Assembly (NCBI RefSeq): GCF_001650915.1 | Contig: NZ_LXYO01000011.1 | Coordinates: forward strand, 62,001-126,000 | DNA from: Marinobacter sp. EhC06 | Lineage (GTDB): Bacteria; Pseudomonadota; Gammaproteobacteria; Pseudomonadales; Oleiphilaceae | Direction: 5' to 3' | Length of the DNA stretch: 64,000 nt | In this document: one piece after another, positions 1-8,755 of the stretch | Numbering within the stretch: position 1 is the stretch's first letter | Layout of the letters: each line of letters begins with the position of its first letter | Notes under the pieces: generated by a model | What the model saw: only the letters and a program-made list of their open reading frames with translations | Database searches by the model: none | What the model was told of the DNA's origin: nothing | Made by a program: the position numbers and the translations under genes

Positions 1-2
1 CG

Positions 3-128
3 GGGGCAAGTCGAGAAGAAATCATCAAAGCCCATCGGCGGATGATGCAGAAGCTGCACCCGGACCATGGTGGCAGCAATTATCTGGCGGCACGTATCAA
101 TGAGGCTAAAGAGTGCCTGTTGGGCTGA
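3..128 (+). CDS. J-domain (DnaJ-like) protein, 3' end only
   Basis: Only the last 41 codons are inside the window. They read as the C-terminal half of a J domain: the HPD tripeptide that stimulates Hsp70 ATPase is present in the context KLHPDHGGS, followed by the usual N-AK helix near the stop. A J domain at the very C-terminus fits the membrane-anchored DnaJ-domain proteins of proteobacteria rather than canonical DnaJ, but the upstream part is missing, so this is inference. The 3' end overlaps the convergent phaC by 23 bases. Confidence 0.75.
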   Translation, partial: GASREEIIKAHRRMMQKLHPDHGGSNYLAARINEAKECLLG

Positions 129-2016
129 CTTTCTCGGATGATGTGGCCTTCTGCTTATCAGACGCCGATTTCTTTTGTGGCGGTTGCCGCCGCTTCCGGG
201 CTGCCGGGGTTGGCGGTGCCGGCTCGTTGCGCAGGTAGGCTCCCGGTGCGGGCTCTATCAGGGGCAGATTGCCCTCTCCGGGAGTGCGTGCACTCACTTG
301 GCCGCCACTGAACTGTTCAGCCCAGGCTACCCAGTCTGGCCACCAGGAACCTTCGAACTGCTCGGCACCTTTCAGCCATTCCTCCGGGTTGGATGGGTTG
401 TCTTCGTTCAGGCGATAACCGTACTTCTTCTTCTCGGGCGGATTGATGATGCCAGCGATGTGTCCTGAGCCGCCAAGCACAAAACGCAGTGGGCCGCCCA
501 GGTTACTTGCGCCTTTGTAGCAGGAGACCCAGGGTGCGATGTGGTCCTCAATGGCGGATGCGAAGTAGCTGGGAATCTTCACCTTTCTCAAGTCGATCGG
601 CGTGCCCGCCAGGGAAATGCCACCGGGTTCACGCAGCCGGTTGTTCAGATACATGTTGCGCAGGTAAAAACTGTGCATGGCCGCTGGCATGCGAGTGGCG
701 TCCGAGTTCCAGTACAGCAGGTCAAAGGGGGCCGTGTCGCGGCCGAGAAGGTAATTATTGACGAAAAACGACCATATCAGGCTGTTGGCCCGCAGCATGT
801 TGAAAGCCGTTGCCATGGAGGCGCCCTCAAGATAGCCCTGTTTGTTCATGGCCTTCTCGATTTTGGCGATTGAGTCCTCGTCGATGAAGACAGCCAGATC
901 TCCGACGTCCGAGAAATCCATCATGCTGTTAAGAAACGTCGCGCTTTTTACGCGATCATCCCCGCGAGCAGCCAGCCAGGCCAGAGTGCAACCCAGCAGG
1001 GTGCCGCCGATGCAGTAGCCGACAGTATTGATTTCTCGCTCACCCGTCGCTTGCTCAATGGCTTCCATGGCGGCAACCGGACCTTCGAGCATGTAATCCT
1101 CAAAGGTTTTGTGTGCCAGCTCTGGACCGGGATTCACCCAGGAAACCACAAACACGGTGTGCCCCTGTTCCACCCAATAACGAATGAAGGATTTTTTCTC
1201 GCCAAGATCGAGGATGTAGTACTTGTTGATCCAGGGCGGTATCACCAGCAAAGGCCGGCGATGGACGGTCTCGGTGGTCGGCCGGTATTGGATGAGTTGC
1301 ATCAGATCGTTCTGGAACACCACGTCGCCGGGTGTGTTGGCAAGGTTGTCCCCCACCTCGAAGGCGTCCGGGTCGGACATGCGGAAAGGCATGGGGCCCT
1401 TGCCTTCGTCCAGATCGCGAAGCAGATTTGCCAGGCCTCGCAGCAGGTTCATTCCCCGTGTCTTGACGGTTGTGCGTAATACTTCCGGATTGCTCAGAAT
1501 GAAGTTGCGCGGGGCGAGGGCATCGGTCATCTGGCTGGTGAAAAAACGGACTTTCTGTCTATCGTGTTCGTCCATATCCCGGACATCGTCAATAGTGTCC
1601 ATAACCCAGCGAGTTGACAGTAAGTAGGCCTGCTTGACGGCGTTGAAGGCTATGACGTCGTTCCAGGCCTGATCCCGGAAGCGGCCGTCGCCGGGCTCCG
1701 GCTCGGCTACAGTCAATGGTTTCTTGCCTATACCGCTGGCCAGCAGGCCAGACCAGAACAGACTGGTGTCCTTTAGCAGTCGCATCTGCGCAAAGAGAAG
1801 CGTGTCAGGCTGGGTTGCAAGTTTGCCGGTCAGGGTGACAAAGGGTTTTGTCATGCTCCCGACGCTGGCCGGATTCGGCGGGCCACCGCGCAAACGGCGC
1901 ATTATGGAGCGCTTGAGCAGGTGGCCACCATGGACACCCACTCGTGCCAGAGAGCGGCTTACCACATTGGGTTCGAAGTCAGGCGTTGATTGCTTTTTTA
2001 TTGGTTTATCAGCCAT
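106..2016 (-). CDS. phaC: Class I poly(3-hydroxyalkanoate) synthase PhaC
   Basis: Polymerises (R)-3-hydroxyacyl-CoA into PHA at the granule surface. At 636 aa it is slightly longer than typical class I synthases; the extra length is a basic, Pro/Lys/Ser-rich C-terminal tail after about residue 595. The alpha/beta-hydrolase core carries the modified lipase box G-Y-C-I-G-G with Cys335, Asp491 (context AIEDHIAPW) and His519 (context GGSGHIAG), which match the Cys-Asp-His triad of the family. It lies 25 bases downstream of phaB on the same strand, preceded by an AAGGCG-type ribosome binding site, so the two are very likely co-transcribed. The tail overlaps the convergent J-domain gene. No phasin, phaR or phaA is in the window. 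Confidence 0.96.
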   Translation of the reverse strand: MADKPIKKQSTPDFEPNVVSRSLARVGVHGGHLLKRSIMRRLRGGPPNPASVGSMTKPFVTLTGKLATQPDTLLFAQMRLLKDTSLFWSGLLASGIGKKPLTVAEPEPGDGRFRDQAWNDVIAFNAVKQAYLLSTRWVMDTIDDVRDMDEHDRQKVRFFTSQMTDALAPRNFILSNPEVLRTTVKTRGMNLLRGLANLLRDLDEGKGPMPFRMSDPDAFEVGDNLANTPGDVVFQNDLMQLIQYRPTTETVHRRPLLVIPPWINKYYILDLGEKKSFIRYWVEQGHTVFVVSWVNPGPELAHKTFEDYMLEGPVAAMEAIEQATGEREINTVGYCIGGTLLGCTLAWLAARGDDRVKSATFLNSMMDFSDVGDLAVFIDEDSIAKIEKAMNKQGYLEGASMATAFNMLRANSLIWSFFVNNYLLGRDTAPFDLLYWNSDATRMPAAMHSFYLRNMYLNNRLREPGGISLAGTPIDLRKVKIPSYFASAIEDHIAPWVSCYKGASNLGGPLRFVLGGSGHIAGIINPPEKKKYGYRLNEDNPSNPEEWLKGAEQFEGSWWPDWVAWAEQFSGGQVSARTPGEGNLPLIEPAPGAYLRNEPAPPTPAARKRRQPPQKKSASDKQKATSSEKVSPTGTL

Positions 2017-2041
2017 TTTTTCGCCTTCTGCCTTTCACGTG

Positions 2042-2785
2042 TTACATGTAAACGCCGCCGTTAACGTTGATCTGCTGGCCGGTAATGTAATCCCCCTCTG
2101 CGGCCAGAAAAACCACGGCGCGGGCAATTTCCTCCGGTTTGCCAAACCGGCCCATGGGAACCCGGGCAATGATCTGTTCGCGGATGTTCTCTGGAACCTG
2201 AGCCAGCATTTCGGTTTCTGTGAAGCCCGGGGCAATGGCGTTGACCGTAATGTTGTACTTGGCCATTTCCAGTGCGAGGGTCTTGGTAAACGCGATAATG
2301 CCGCCCTTACTGGCCGCGTAGTTGGCTTGCCCGAAGTTGCCGGCCTGCCCGACAAAGGAAGTGATGTTGATGATGCGACCGTATTTCTGATCCATCATGA
2401 TCTTCAATACTTCGGAGCAGGTGGCGTAGACGCTGCCCAGGTTGGTGTCGAGGACGTCGTTCCAATCGTCGTCGGTAAGCTTTTTCATGGATTTGTCTTT
2501 GGTGATGCCGGCGTTGTTCACCAGGATGTCTATGCGGCCCCACTGATCCTGAACCTGACGGACCAGGCTGCGCGCTTCCGGCATTTTGGACAGGTCTGCT
2601 TTGAAGGAAAGTGCCCGGACGCCAGTTGCCTCAATTTCCCTGGCAACCTCTTCTCCTTCGGACTGGCGGGAGCGGTAGTTGATGGCGACGTCGGCGCCGC
2701 GTTGAGCAAGTTGCAGTGCGATGTGACGACCGATACCGCGTGAGGCACCGGTTACCAGGGCGACCTTGCCCTTGAGATCCTGCAT
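2042..2785 (-). CDS. phaB: Acetoacetyl-CoA reductase PhaB (SDR family)
   Basis: NADPH-dependent reduction of acetoacetyl-CoA to (R)-3-hydroxybutyryl-CoA, the monomer used by PhaC. The 247-aa protein has the SDR cofactor motif TGASRGIG near residue 14, NNAG near 90 and the Ser-Tyr-Lys catalytic set (ITS...YAASK), and ends in the usual NVNGG segment. FabG of fatty acid synthesis is closely related, but the position directly before phaC and after phaZ favours PhaB. The start has a strong GGGAGG site. A six-base-pair hairpin (2799-2814) sits just upstream of that site in the transcript. The 108 bases separating it from phaZ could hold its own promoter. Confidence 0.93.
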   Translation of the reverse strand: MQDLKGKVALVTGASRGIGRHIALQLAQRGADVAINYRSRQSEGEEVAREIEATGVRALSFKADLSKMPEARSLVRQVQDQWGRIDILVNNAGITKDKSMKKLTDDDWNDVLDTNLGSVYATCSEVLKIMMDQKYGRIINITSFVGQAGNFGQANYAASKGGIIAFTKTLALEMAKYNITVNAIAPGFTETEMLAQVPENIREQIIARVPMGRFGKPEEIARAVVFLAAEGDYITGQQINVNGGVYM

Positions 2786-2798
2786 GAAACCCTCCCTG

Positions 2799-2814
2799 GA
2801 GCGGTAGTCCGCTC
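2799..2814 (-). promoter_or_regulatory. Hairpin in the phaB leader
   Basis: Perfect inverted repeat GAGCGG-N4-CCGCTC. In the minus-strand transcript it ends a few bases before the GGGAGGG ribosome binding site of phaB. Its position could affect translation initiation or mRNA stability; no function is known and the stem is only 6 bp. Confidence 0.35.
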
Positions 2815-2883
2815 TGATTGTTATTCCTTATTATTGATCACCTCATTCAAGCTAGCAGAGCACCTGAATCGCGACAAGAAAAT

Positions 2884-2897
2884 GTGACGCCTGTCAC
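2884..2897 (-). terminator. Weak terminator-like hairpin at the phaZ stop
   Basis: Inverted repeat GTGAC-N4-GTCAC overlapping the phaZ stop codon and followed, in the transcript, by ATTTTCTT. The stem is short and the T-tract poor, so it may only partly terminate before phaB. Confidence 0.25.
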
Positions 2898-4111
2898 GCA
2901 TTGCGAATGAATGTCTTTAGTCGCGGCGCAATGGATCCGCGCCATTGGCTGCCGTTGAAGACACCGTAGTGGCCAACCCCCTCTTGCAGGTGGTGCAGCC
3001 GTCTGGCGTCCGGAATATTCACGCATAGGTCGTGAGCAGCGCGGGTCTGCCCGGGGCTGGAAATGTCGTCCTTCTCGCCTTCAATCGTCATCAGTGCTGT
3101 TTTTTCGATAGCCGCCGGATTCACTTTTCGGCCCCGGTGCATGAAGCAGCCCCGGGCAAGGTGAAATTCTTGGAAGACACGCTGGATAGTGTCCAGGTAA
3201 TAGGTGGCCGGAAGATCCATGACCGCGAGGTATTCGTCATAGAATTCACGATGACGTCTGATCTTTTCGACTTCCTTGTCACGCATGGACTTGAACAGGC
3301 CCCGGTAGGCATCAACGTGGCGGTCGAAGTTCATGTTCACGAACCCGGTCAGTTGCAGAAAGCCGGGATAAACTTTCCGCATGGCTCCTGGATAGGGCGC
3401 GGGTACCGGGTGAACCAGGTTGCGCCGGAACCAGGCGAGATTGTGTTTGGTGGCCAGTTCGCAGGGTGCGGTGGGATCAATGCGTCCGTCGATGGGGCCG
3501 CTCATGAGGGCCAGCGAGCGCGGTGTCGCCGGGTTTTTATCTTCGGCCATGAGGGCGGTGGCTGCGAGCACCGGCACTACGGGCTGGCAAACTGCCAATA
3601 CATGGGTGTCTGGCCCAAGCTGTTCAATAAAATCGATTACATAGTCGATATAGTCGTCCAGTCCAAAATCGCCAGCGGACAGAGGGACTCGGCAGGCATC
3701 GCGCCAGTCGGTGATGTAGACGTCGTGGTCTGGCAGCATTTCCTTCACAGTGCCACGCAGCAGTGAGGCAAAGTGCCCGGACAAGGGCGCAACGATCAGG
3801 AGTTTCGGGTCATCGGGGCGGGATACGCTGCGCTGGAAATGCTTGAGTTGGGCAAAGGGTTTGCGTTTGACGATGACTTCAGTGATGTCGACCTCCTCCC
3901 CATCGCACACTGTTGTGTGCAGATTGAAGGCCGGTTTCGGGTAGCGTCGAGTCAGATCGCCGAACACACCGTAGGCCGAAGCAATACTGCGAGCGCCCGG
4001 CAAGCGGGACAGGGGGCTGAGAGGATGCCTGAGCAATTTGCTCTGTGTGTCTGTCATCATGCGCAAGGGCATCAGCGCAGCGCGGCTCATTTCATGGGCA
4101 AAATACATCAT
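2894..4111 (-). CDS. phaZ: Intracellular poly(3-hydroxybutyrate) depolymerase PhaZ
   Basis: Mobilises stored PHA granules. The 405-aa length and architecture match the Ralstonia PhaZ1 type of intracellular depolymerase: no signal peptide and an alpha/beta-hydrolase fold whose nucleophile box carries Cys175 (context AVCQPVVP) in place of the usual serine. A terminal histidine lies in the GVGHYGVF context. It is the second gene of the minus-strand pha block. Its ATG overlaps the stop of the upstream oxygenase-like gene as ATGA, so translation is probably coupled. Placing depolymerase and synthase genes in one transcription direction would couple synthesis and turnover. Confidence 0.93.
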   Translation of the reverse strand: MMYFAHEMSRAALMPLRMMTDTQSKLLRHPLSPLSRLPGARSIASAYGVFGDLTRRYPKPAFNLHTTVCDGEEVDITEVIVKRKPFAQLKHFQRSVSRPDDPKLLIVAPLSGHFASLLRGTVKEMLPDHDVYITDWRDACRVPLSAGDFGLDDYIDYVIDFIEQLGPDTHVLAVCQPVVPVLAATALMAEDKNPATPRSLALMSGPIDGRIDPTAPCELATKHNLAWFRRNLVHPVPAPYPGAMRKVYPGFLQLTGFVNMNFDRHVDAYRGLFKSMRDKEVEKIRRHREFYDEYLAVMDLPATYYLDTIQRVFQEFHLARGCFMHRGRKVNPAAIEKTALMTIEGEKDDISSPGQTRAAHDLCVNIPDARRLHHLQEGVGHYGVFNGSQWRGSIAPRLKTFIRNA

Positions 4112-4437
4112 GATACTGTCCTGCTTGAGTTATGGAGTCCGGAAGTCAACGCAAAACTTAACAGCCATCGATTTCCGCGCTCGATCTTTGATACCCGATG
4201 CTGATAAAGATCCGGGCGAAACAGATACAATCTTCCAAAAAGGTTGAAAATGTTCTTGTCGCAGATGAATTCGCCACCGGCTTTGGGTTTGGCCAGAACC
4301 CAATTGAGTTTGTAGAGCCGGCCCTCGGAAATCATGTCCACGTGCGGCCCTACCTTGTGGCCTTCTGGATATCGGACCAGGTATATATTCAGGCGTCTGG
4401 AATTAAAGAGAATCCGGGTTCTTACTTTTGCAGGCAT
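4108..4437 (-). CDS. Small Fe(II)/2-oxoglutarate oxygenase-like protein
   Basis: A 109-aa protein matching a minimal double-stranded beta-helix of the Fe(II)/2OG dioxygenase superfamily: H32-x-D34 (context PHVDMISEG), distal H80 (context YQHRV) and R90 (context GNRWLLSF), in the order used to bind iron and 2-oxoglutarate. The substrate is unknown. It heads the pha block and overlaps phaZ by four bases (ATGA). The start is uncertain: the ATG at 4437 was chosen, but an in-frame TTG at 4503 would add 22 residues; neither has a convincing ribosome binding site. mtgA is divergent. Confidence 0.7.
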   Translation of the reverse strand: MPAKVRTRILFNSRRLNIYLVRYPEGHKVGPHVDMISEGRLYKLNWVLAKPKAGGEFICDKNIFNLFGRLYLFRPDLYQHRVSKIERGNRWLLSFALTSGLHNSSRTVS

Positions 4438-4547
4438 GGTAGTGGCATACGCTCTTGCAGAGTCACTAGCAGCAGTTTGCGCGCTATGCTGCGCGTTGGT
4501 CAATTATGGCCGGGAACTTGCTCATACAAAGATGAGGATTTGAACTG

Positions 4548-5240
4548 ATGACCAGAGCATCAGGTGGTCGCAAGCTTTTGCGATGGTTTTTGCTGCTATG
4601 CGCTGGCGCTATCGTGCTGATCCTGTTGGTGGTTCTGATGTTCCGGTTTGTAAATCCACCCACGTCGGCCTTCATGCTGGGCTATCAGATTCAAAGCACG
4701 GGCAAATCCCTCGCTCAGGAATGGGTGCCCATGCGCGAGATCTCACCCTGGATGCCCCTGGCAGTGGTTGCCAGCGAGGATCAGCGATTCCCGCATCATG
4801 TGGGCGTGGATTTTGAAGCCATTCGCCAGGCTTTGTCCGAATACAGGGCGGGCGAGGGGCTTCGAGGGGCGAGCACCATCACCCAGCAAACGGCCAAGAA
4901 CCTCTTTCTCTGGAACGGGCGTAGCTTTATCCGCAAGACGATTGAGGCGGGATTGGCGCTTGTTATAGACGGCTTTTGGTCAAAACAGCGGATCCTTGAA
5001 GTCTATCTGAATATCGCTGAGTTCGGTCCCGGTATTTATGGTGTTGAAGCCGCCAGTCAGGCCTACTTCGGCAAGCCTGCCCGTCACCTCACCGAGTACC
5101 AGGCCGCGCTGCTCGCGGCCGTACTCCCGAATCCGAAAGTCCTGCGGGTCAATTCGCCATCGTCGTATGTGTTGGAGCGAGTGGCCTGGATTCGGGGCCA
5201 GATTGCACAGCTGGGTGCTGGATACCTGCGAGATCTCTAG
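4548..5240 (+). CDS. mtgA: Monofunctional biosynthetic peptidoglycan transglycosylase MtgA
   Basis: Polymerises lipid II into glycan strands at the inner membrane. The 230-aa protein has one N-terminal membrane anchor at about residues 11-33 and then a GT51 domain: the catalytic Glu77 motif EDQRF, the GASTITQQ block near residue 107, the [15 protein letters not shown] block and the [11 protein letters not shown] block. No transpeptidase domain follows, which separates it from class A penicillin-binding proteins. It is transcribed alone, divergent from the oxygenase-like gene. Confidence 0.95.
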   Translation: MTRASGGRKLLRWFLLLCAGAIVLILLVVLMFRFVNPPTSAFMLGYQIQSTGKSLAQEWVPMREISPWMPLAVVASEDQRFPHHVGVDFEAIRQALSEYRAGEGLRGASTITQQTAKNLFLWNGRSFIRKTIEAGLALVIDGFWSKQRILEVYLNIAEFGPGIYGVEAASQAYFGKPARHLTEYQAALLAAVLPNPKVLRVNSPSSYVLERVAWIRGQIAQLGAGYLRDL

Positions 5241-5336
5241 TCTTGCAGATGAGCAGATTTATTGGCGTGACCCCTGGCGCGGACTCGTTGATACTAGGGG
5301 TATTGCAGGACCACTTATTTTTAAAGGATTGCACGA

Positions 5337-5815
5337 ATGTCTCTCTTCCCCGACGACAACGGCGAGAACGATCTGTTCATGTCACGAACCGACCCGGAAA
5401 ACCCGCTGGGCACCCATGCTCCCTATAATTTGAGTTGGAAGGCAAGATCTGGCCAACCGTGGAACACTATTTCCAGGGCATGAAGTTTACCGACGATAAC
5501 CGCCAGGAAAAGGTGCGCAACGCCGATACGCCTGGAAAGGCCGGAAAGCTTGGGCGCAAACGCCACAAGAGCCTGCGGCGGGACTGGAAGCAGGTGCGCG
5601 AAACCGTTATGACACGGGGGATCTACGTGCGCTGCCGAACCCATCCCGAGCTGGCGGAGGCTCTGCTGGATACCGGCGAGACGAAAATCGTTGAAAACAG
5701 CAATTTCGATTATTTCTGGGGCTGTGGCCGGGATCGGCGGGGCGAAAATCGTTATGGGAAAGTGTTGATGAATGTGCGGGCCAGGTTGCGGGAGGAGCGG
5801 GCAGCGCAGGATTGA
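5337..5815 (+). pseudogene. NADAR-family gene with a one-base frameshift
   Basis: NADAR (YbiA-like) proteins are N-glycosidases linked to riboflavin-intermediate disposal or ADP-ribose chemistry. Reading starts at ATG 5337 behind AAAGGA (8-base spacing) and runs in frame to a premature TGA at 5481-5483. The downstream part of the same family (W-P-T-V-E-H-Y-F-Q, then ENSNFDYFWGCG, then GKVLMNVRARL) continues in another frame from about 5430 to 5815. Restoring one base at the TTT of 5429-5431 rebuilds a continuous 159-aa protein with N-F-E-L-E-G-K across the junction. The damage may be a real deletion or a sequencing error. The C-terminal frame alone could start at TTG 5435, but no ribosome binding site supports that. 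Confidence 0.75.
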
Positions 5816-5855
5816 GCTTCAACCTGCGCGCCACCTGCCACACCAGTAGTGCAGG

Positions 5856-6524
5856 TCAATCGCTCTGCTTCAGGCCCATTTCCCAGAAATCGATCTCAAG
5901 CCGGGTGGCGTCGCTGAAAATCCGGGTTAGTTCCTTGAAGCGGGCAGGGGAGGCTTCGGCCAGTCGCTCGTTGAGCCAGCTGATCTCTGCCTGCATAGCG
6001 TCCTGGAACTCTTCGCTTTCGTACATGGCGATCCAGGCATCGTAGGGGTTGTTTTCACCCCGAATCGTTTCCGACCGGCTGTTCAGCCAGTTGGCGATTT
6101 CACCGTAGCCCACCATGCATGGCGACAGGGCGACGTGGAGGTCCAGCAGATCACCACGGTTGCCGGTATCCAGAACATAGCGCGTGTAGGCCAGCGTGGC
6201 GCGGGCTTCCGGCAGGTCGGCCAGCTCTTGTTCGGAAATGCCCCACTCCTTGCAGTAGCTGACGTGCAGATCCAGCTCCACATCCACGATGGCCTGCAAA
6301 CCCTCCTTGGCCTGGCGAAGGTCCGACAGTGTCGGGCTTTTATAGGCTGCAAGAGCAAAGGCACGGGCAAACTGGATCAGGAACAGGTAGTCCTGCTTCA
6401 GGTAATGCTGGAACGCCTCGGGCGCTAATGTCGCATTACCGAGTTGCTTTACGAAGCTGTGCTCGATGTAGGCCTGCCATTCGTTTTGGCAGCTCTTTTT
6501 CAGGTCTTCGAACTGATAAGGCAT
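5856..6524 (-). CDS. tenA: TenA family thiaminase II / aminopyrimidine aminohydrolase
   Basis: Hydrolyses aminopyrimidines formed by thiamine breakdown so that the pyrimidine can be salvaged. The 222-aa all-helical protein has the family residues Asp45 (YLKQDY) and the nucleophile Cys136 (LSPCMVGYGE), in line with the D44/C135 pair of Bacillus TenA. A short conserved gene lies 25-36 bases upstream and is probably co-transcribed. No TPP riboswitch was recognised. Confidence 0.92.
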   Translation of the reverse strand: MPYQFEDLKKSCQNEWQAYIEHSFVKQLGNATLAPEAFQHYLKQDYLFLIQFARAFALAAYKSPTLSDLRQAKEGLQAIVDVELDLHVSYCKEWGISEQELADLPEARATLAYTRYVLDTGNRGDLLDLHVALSPCMVGYGEIANWLNSRSETIRGENNPYDAWIAMYESEEFQDAMQAEISWLNERLAEASPARFKELTRIFSDATRLEIDFWEMGLKQSD

Positions 6525-6548
6525 GCGCTCTCCTGAAGTGCGGTAGGC

Positions 6549-6761
6549 TCAGTAGCAGGAATTGGGTGACGAGTCCGGGTTGATTTCACCGGAGACTTCT
6601 TCCGGATCAATGCCGTGACTGATCAGTATTTCCCGCACAAAATGTACCTGGGCCAGGATTCTGTCAGCATCATCCCCGTATTCAAACCGGTTGATCTCGA
6701 CCGGCTGGGGCATGAAGGTAAAGGCGGTTTTCAGGGCGGTGAGCGTATCTTCGTCGGCCAT
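6549..6761 (-). CDS. Small conserved acidic protein of unknown function
   Basis: A 70-aa acidic protein with no recognised domain, no membrane segment and a C-terminal Ser/Pro/Asn stretch ending in Cys-Tyr. Start choice: a GAGGAG site at 6769-6774 is 7 bases from ATG 6761 but only 1 base from the in-frame ATG 6767, so 6761 was chosen. It is followed by tenA after 24 bases, so a link to thiamine salvage is possible but only by position. Confidence 0.6.
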   Translation of the reverse strand: MADEDTLTALKTAFTFMPQPVEINRFEYGDDADRILAQVHFVREILISHGIDPEEVSGEINPDSSPNSCY

Positions 6762-6768
6762 TGGCATA

Positions 6769-6774
6769 CTCCTC
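6769..6774 (-). promoter_or_regulatory. Ribosome binding site deciding the start at 6761
   Basis: GAGGAG on the minus strand, 7 bases before ATG 6761 and 1 base before ATG 6767, which favours the inner start. Confidence 0.6.
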
Positions 6775-6819
6775 GTGCGATTTGAGTTTCACAGGAGGAG
6801 TATACGCAAGTCTTCAGGT

Positions 6820-7722
6820 TCAGGCCCGCCGACGGCTGGATGCCACCAGCGAACCCAGAACCACGAGTATCGCAGCCAGCGGAAGCCGCCAGTCTGGCGC
6901 GGCAATCCCGGCCAGTACCAGGAAAAGAGCGGCCAGCACGGGCACCGCATAGGCGAGGCTTCCCACCAGGGCTGTAGGCCCCTTCCGAAGGGCCAGATCC
7001 CAGGCCACCATGGCCAGTCCGTATGGCCCCAGGCCCAGGGCGACGCCAGCGGCCAGCGCGGTTCCTGAAGGCAGCGCATGGGCAGTGCCGGATACGGTGT
7101 CTGCGGCTGCTGCTCCGGCGCCTGCCAGAAGGAACAGGCCGGGCATTACCGGAGCGATCGCAACAGGTGTTGCCTGGCAGATCCACGAGTACAGGGCCCA
7201 GCAGCCCCCGGCCAGAAGAGCCAATCCGTAACCAGTCAGATTGCCTGAGAAACCATTACTCAGGGCCTCCGGGCCCAGCAGCAAAGCCGCCCCGGAAAAG
7301 GCAATCAGTGCCCCCGCAACAACCGGGAGGGCGATCCGCCGATGGAAAGCCCACTGGCTGATCAGGATAAACATAACCGGCCAGGTATAGGTGATCAGAG
7401 ACGCCTCTGCGGTGGGCGCCATGCCCAGGCCGGCCAGATACGCGCCGACCGCCCCCAGTACCAGCAAAGGCACAAGACCGAAAATCACCAGTTTCCATTG
7501 CCAGGACACTTTCACAGATCTGCGCGCTTCGCGCCCCCGGAAACTCATGGGCAGCACCGCGAGGGCGCCACTGATCAGGGCGATGGTTGTAAGTTGAAAC
7601 GGAGGGATGGAGCGCGCTGCATCCACCAGCAGAGGTGCGACGGCCCACAGCACCACGGCAGCCAGAGCCGCGATGATGCTCAGGATGTTTGGCAGACCGA
7701 TGGTCGCGTCAAGAATCCTCAT
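6820..7722 (-). CDS. DMT (EamA) superfamily permease
   Basis: Inner-membrane transporter of 300 aa with about ten hydrophobic segments arranged as two EamA halves, a family that usually exports amino acids or other small metabolites. The start has an AGGAGG site at good spacing. It is divergent from a LysR regulator across about 110 bases, the classic layout for an exporter and its inducer-sensing regulator. The substrate cannot be read from the sequence. Confidence 0.88.
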   Translation of the reverse strand: MRILDATIGLPNILSIIAALAAVVLWAVAPLLVDAARSIPPFQLTTIALISGALAVLPMSFRGREARRSVKVSWQWKLVIFGLVPLLVLGAVGAYLAGLGMAPTAEASLITYTWPVMFILISQWAFHRRIALPVVAGALIAFSGAALLLGPEALSNGFSGNLTGYGLALLAGGCWALYSWICQATPVAIAPVMPGLFLLAGAGAAAADTVSGTAHALPSGTALAAGVALGLGPYGLAMVAWDLALRKGPTALVGSLAYAVPVLAALFLVLAGIAAPDWRLPLAAILVVLGSLVASSRRRA

Positions 7723-7821
7723 GGGCAGTCCTCCTTTAGCCGGTGTGTTGCGATCTGACAGTGGGAGGATATACTCGGATTAAAGATCACAAAAACAACG
7801 GTTTTTGATACAAAGCATCAC

Positions 7822-7826
7822 AGGAG
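7822..7826 (+). promoter_or_regulatory. Ribosome binding site deciding the TTG start at 7835
   Basis: AGGAG 8 bases before TTG 7835. The only longer in-frame start, TTG 7805, lacks a site. Confidence 0.55.
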
Positions 7827-7834
7827 TTGATGAT

Positions 7835-8698
7835 TTGCGTCCCAGGATTCTTGATCTGAACGTGCTGCAAACGCTGGTGGCGATTGCCGACACCGGTACG
7901 GTTACCGCGGCGGCAGACCGGCTTGCTTATACCCAATCAACTGTCAGCATGCAGCTGCATCGCCTGGAGTCTCTGCTGGAGGTGCCCCTCCACGAGCGGG
8001 AAGGGCGGCGGATACGGTTTACCGCGGAGGGCGAGCAGCTGATCGGTTATGCCCGGAAGATGCTGGCCCTGAACAATGAGGCATTGGATTCGCTTCGGCA
8101 GAGGCAGGTTTCAGGGCAGCTGAGCCTGGGTATCCCGGAAGACTATGCGTTTTTGCTGACCTCCGTTCTTTCCCATTTCAGCCAGTTGTTTCCGGCGGTT
8201 CAGCTGCAGGTTATCTGCGGGTCGAGTGTCAGGCTGCTTCAGCAGGTGCAGGCCGGTGAGCTGGATCTGGCGGTTGTAACACGCCAGACCCGTTCTCCCG
8301 GGGGCGAGGTGATTCGCCGGGAGCCACTGGTGTGGGCCGTGGGCGCCGAGAAACAGCCGTCCCTCACAGATCCCATCCCGCTTGCGCTCTACTCGCCGGG
8401 CGCTGATGTGTTCAGGGAGGTGGCGGAGCAGGCGCTGTTTTCTGCGGGTCGGCAGTGGCGCCTGGCCTACTCAAGTCAGTCGATGACGGGGCTGATGCCG
8501 GTGGTAGTGGCCGGATTGGCGGTGGTACCGGTAACCCGCGATATGCTCACACCCCAGTTGCGGGTTCTGGACGAACGAAGCGGTATGCCGGCCCTGCAGT
8601 CCATCGAGATGGCCCTGCACCGGCCACCGGGCCGCCCGACTGAACCTGCACGGCAGATGGCGGAGCTGATCCGGGAGCATCTGGCGGGAGATGGCTGA
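7835..8698 (+). CDS. LysR-type transcriptional regulator
   Basis: An N-terminal winged helix-turn-helix (LDLNVLQTLVAIADTGTVTAAADRLAYTQ, written here as its two ends: LDLNVL and RLAYTQ) is followed by a periplasmic-binding-like effector domain. TTG 7835 is preferred over TTG 7805 because an AGGAG lies 8 bases upstream and the resulting N-terminus has the usual LysR distance to the helix-turn-helix, giving 287 aa. Divergent from the DMT permease, which is the likely target. Confidence 0.88.
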   Translation: MRPRILDLNVLQTLVAIADTGTVTAAADRLAYTQSTVSMQLHRLESLLEVPLHEREGRRIRFTAEGEQLIGYARKMLALNNEALDSLRQRQVSGQLSLGIPEDYAFLLTSVLSHFSQLFPAVQLQVICGSSVRLLQQVQAGELDLAVVTRQTRSPGGEVIRREPLVWAVGAEKQPSLTDPIPLALYSPGADVFREVAEQALFSAGRQWRLAYSSQSMTGLMPVVVAGLAVVPVTRDMLTPQLRVLDERSGMPALQSIEMALHRPPGRPTEPARQMAELIREHLAGDG

Positions 8699-8755
8699 TC
8701 TGTCTCCGTGTTAGGCTGACAATATCGTGTCTAAATGCAATGAACGGGATATGCC

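Noticed and set aside
1724-2743. Long plus-strand open frame across phaC and phaB (339 codons)
   Set aside because: It lies fully antisense to two well-supported genes, has no family match and no ribosome binding site; it is a shadow of high-GC coding sequence.
5425-5440. Programmed -1 frameshift in the NADAR gene
   Set aside because: A -1 slip would restore the protein, but the site T-AAT-TTG is not a slippery heptamer and no stimulatory stem follows; a simple deletion or sequencing error is more likely.
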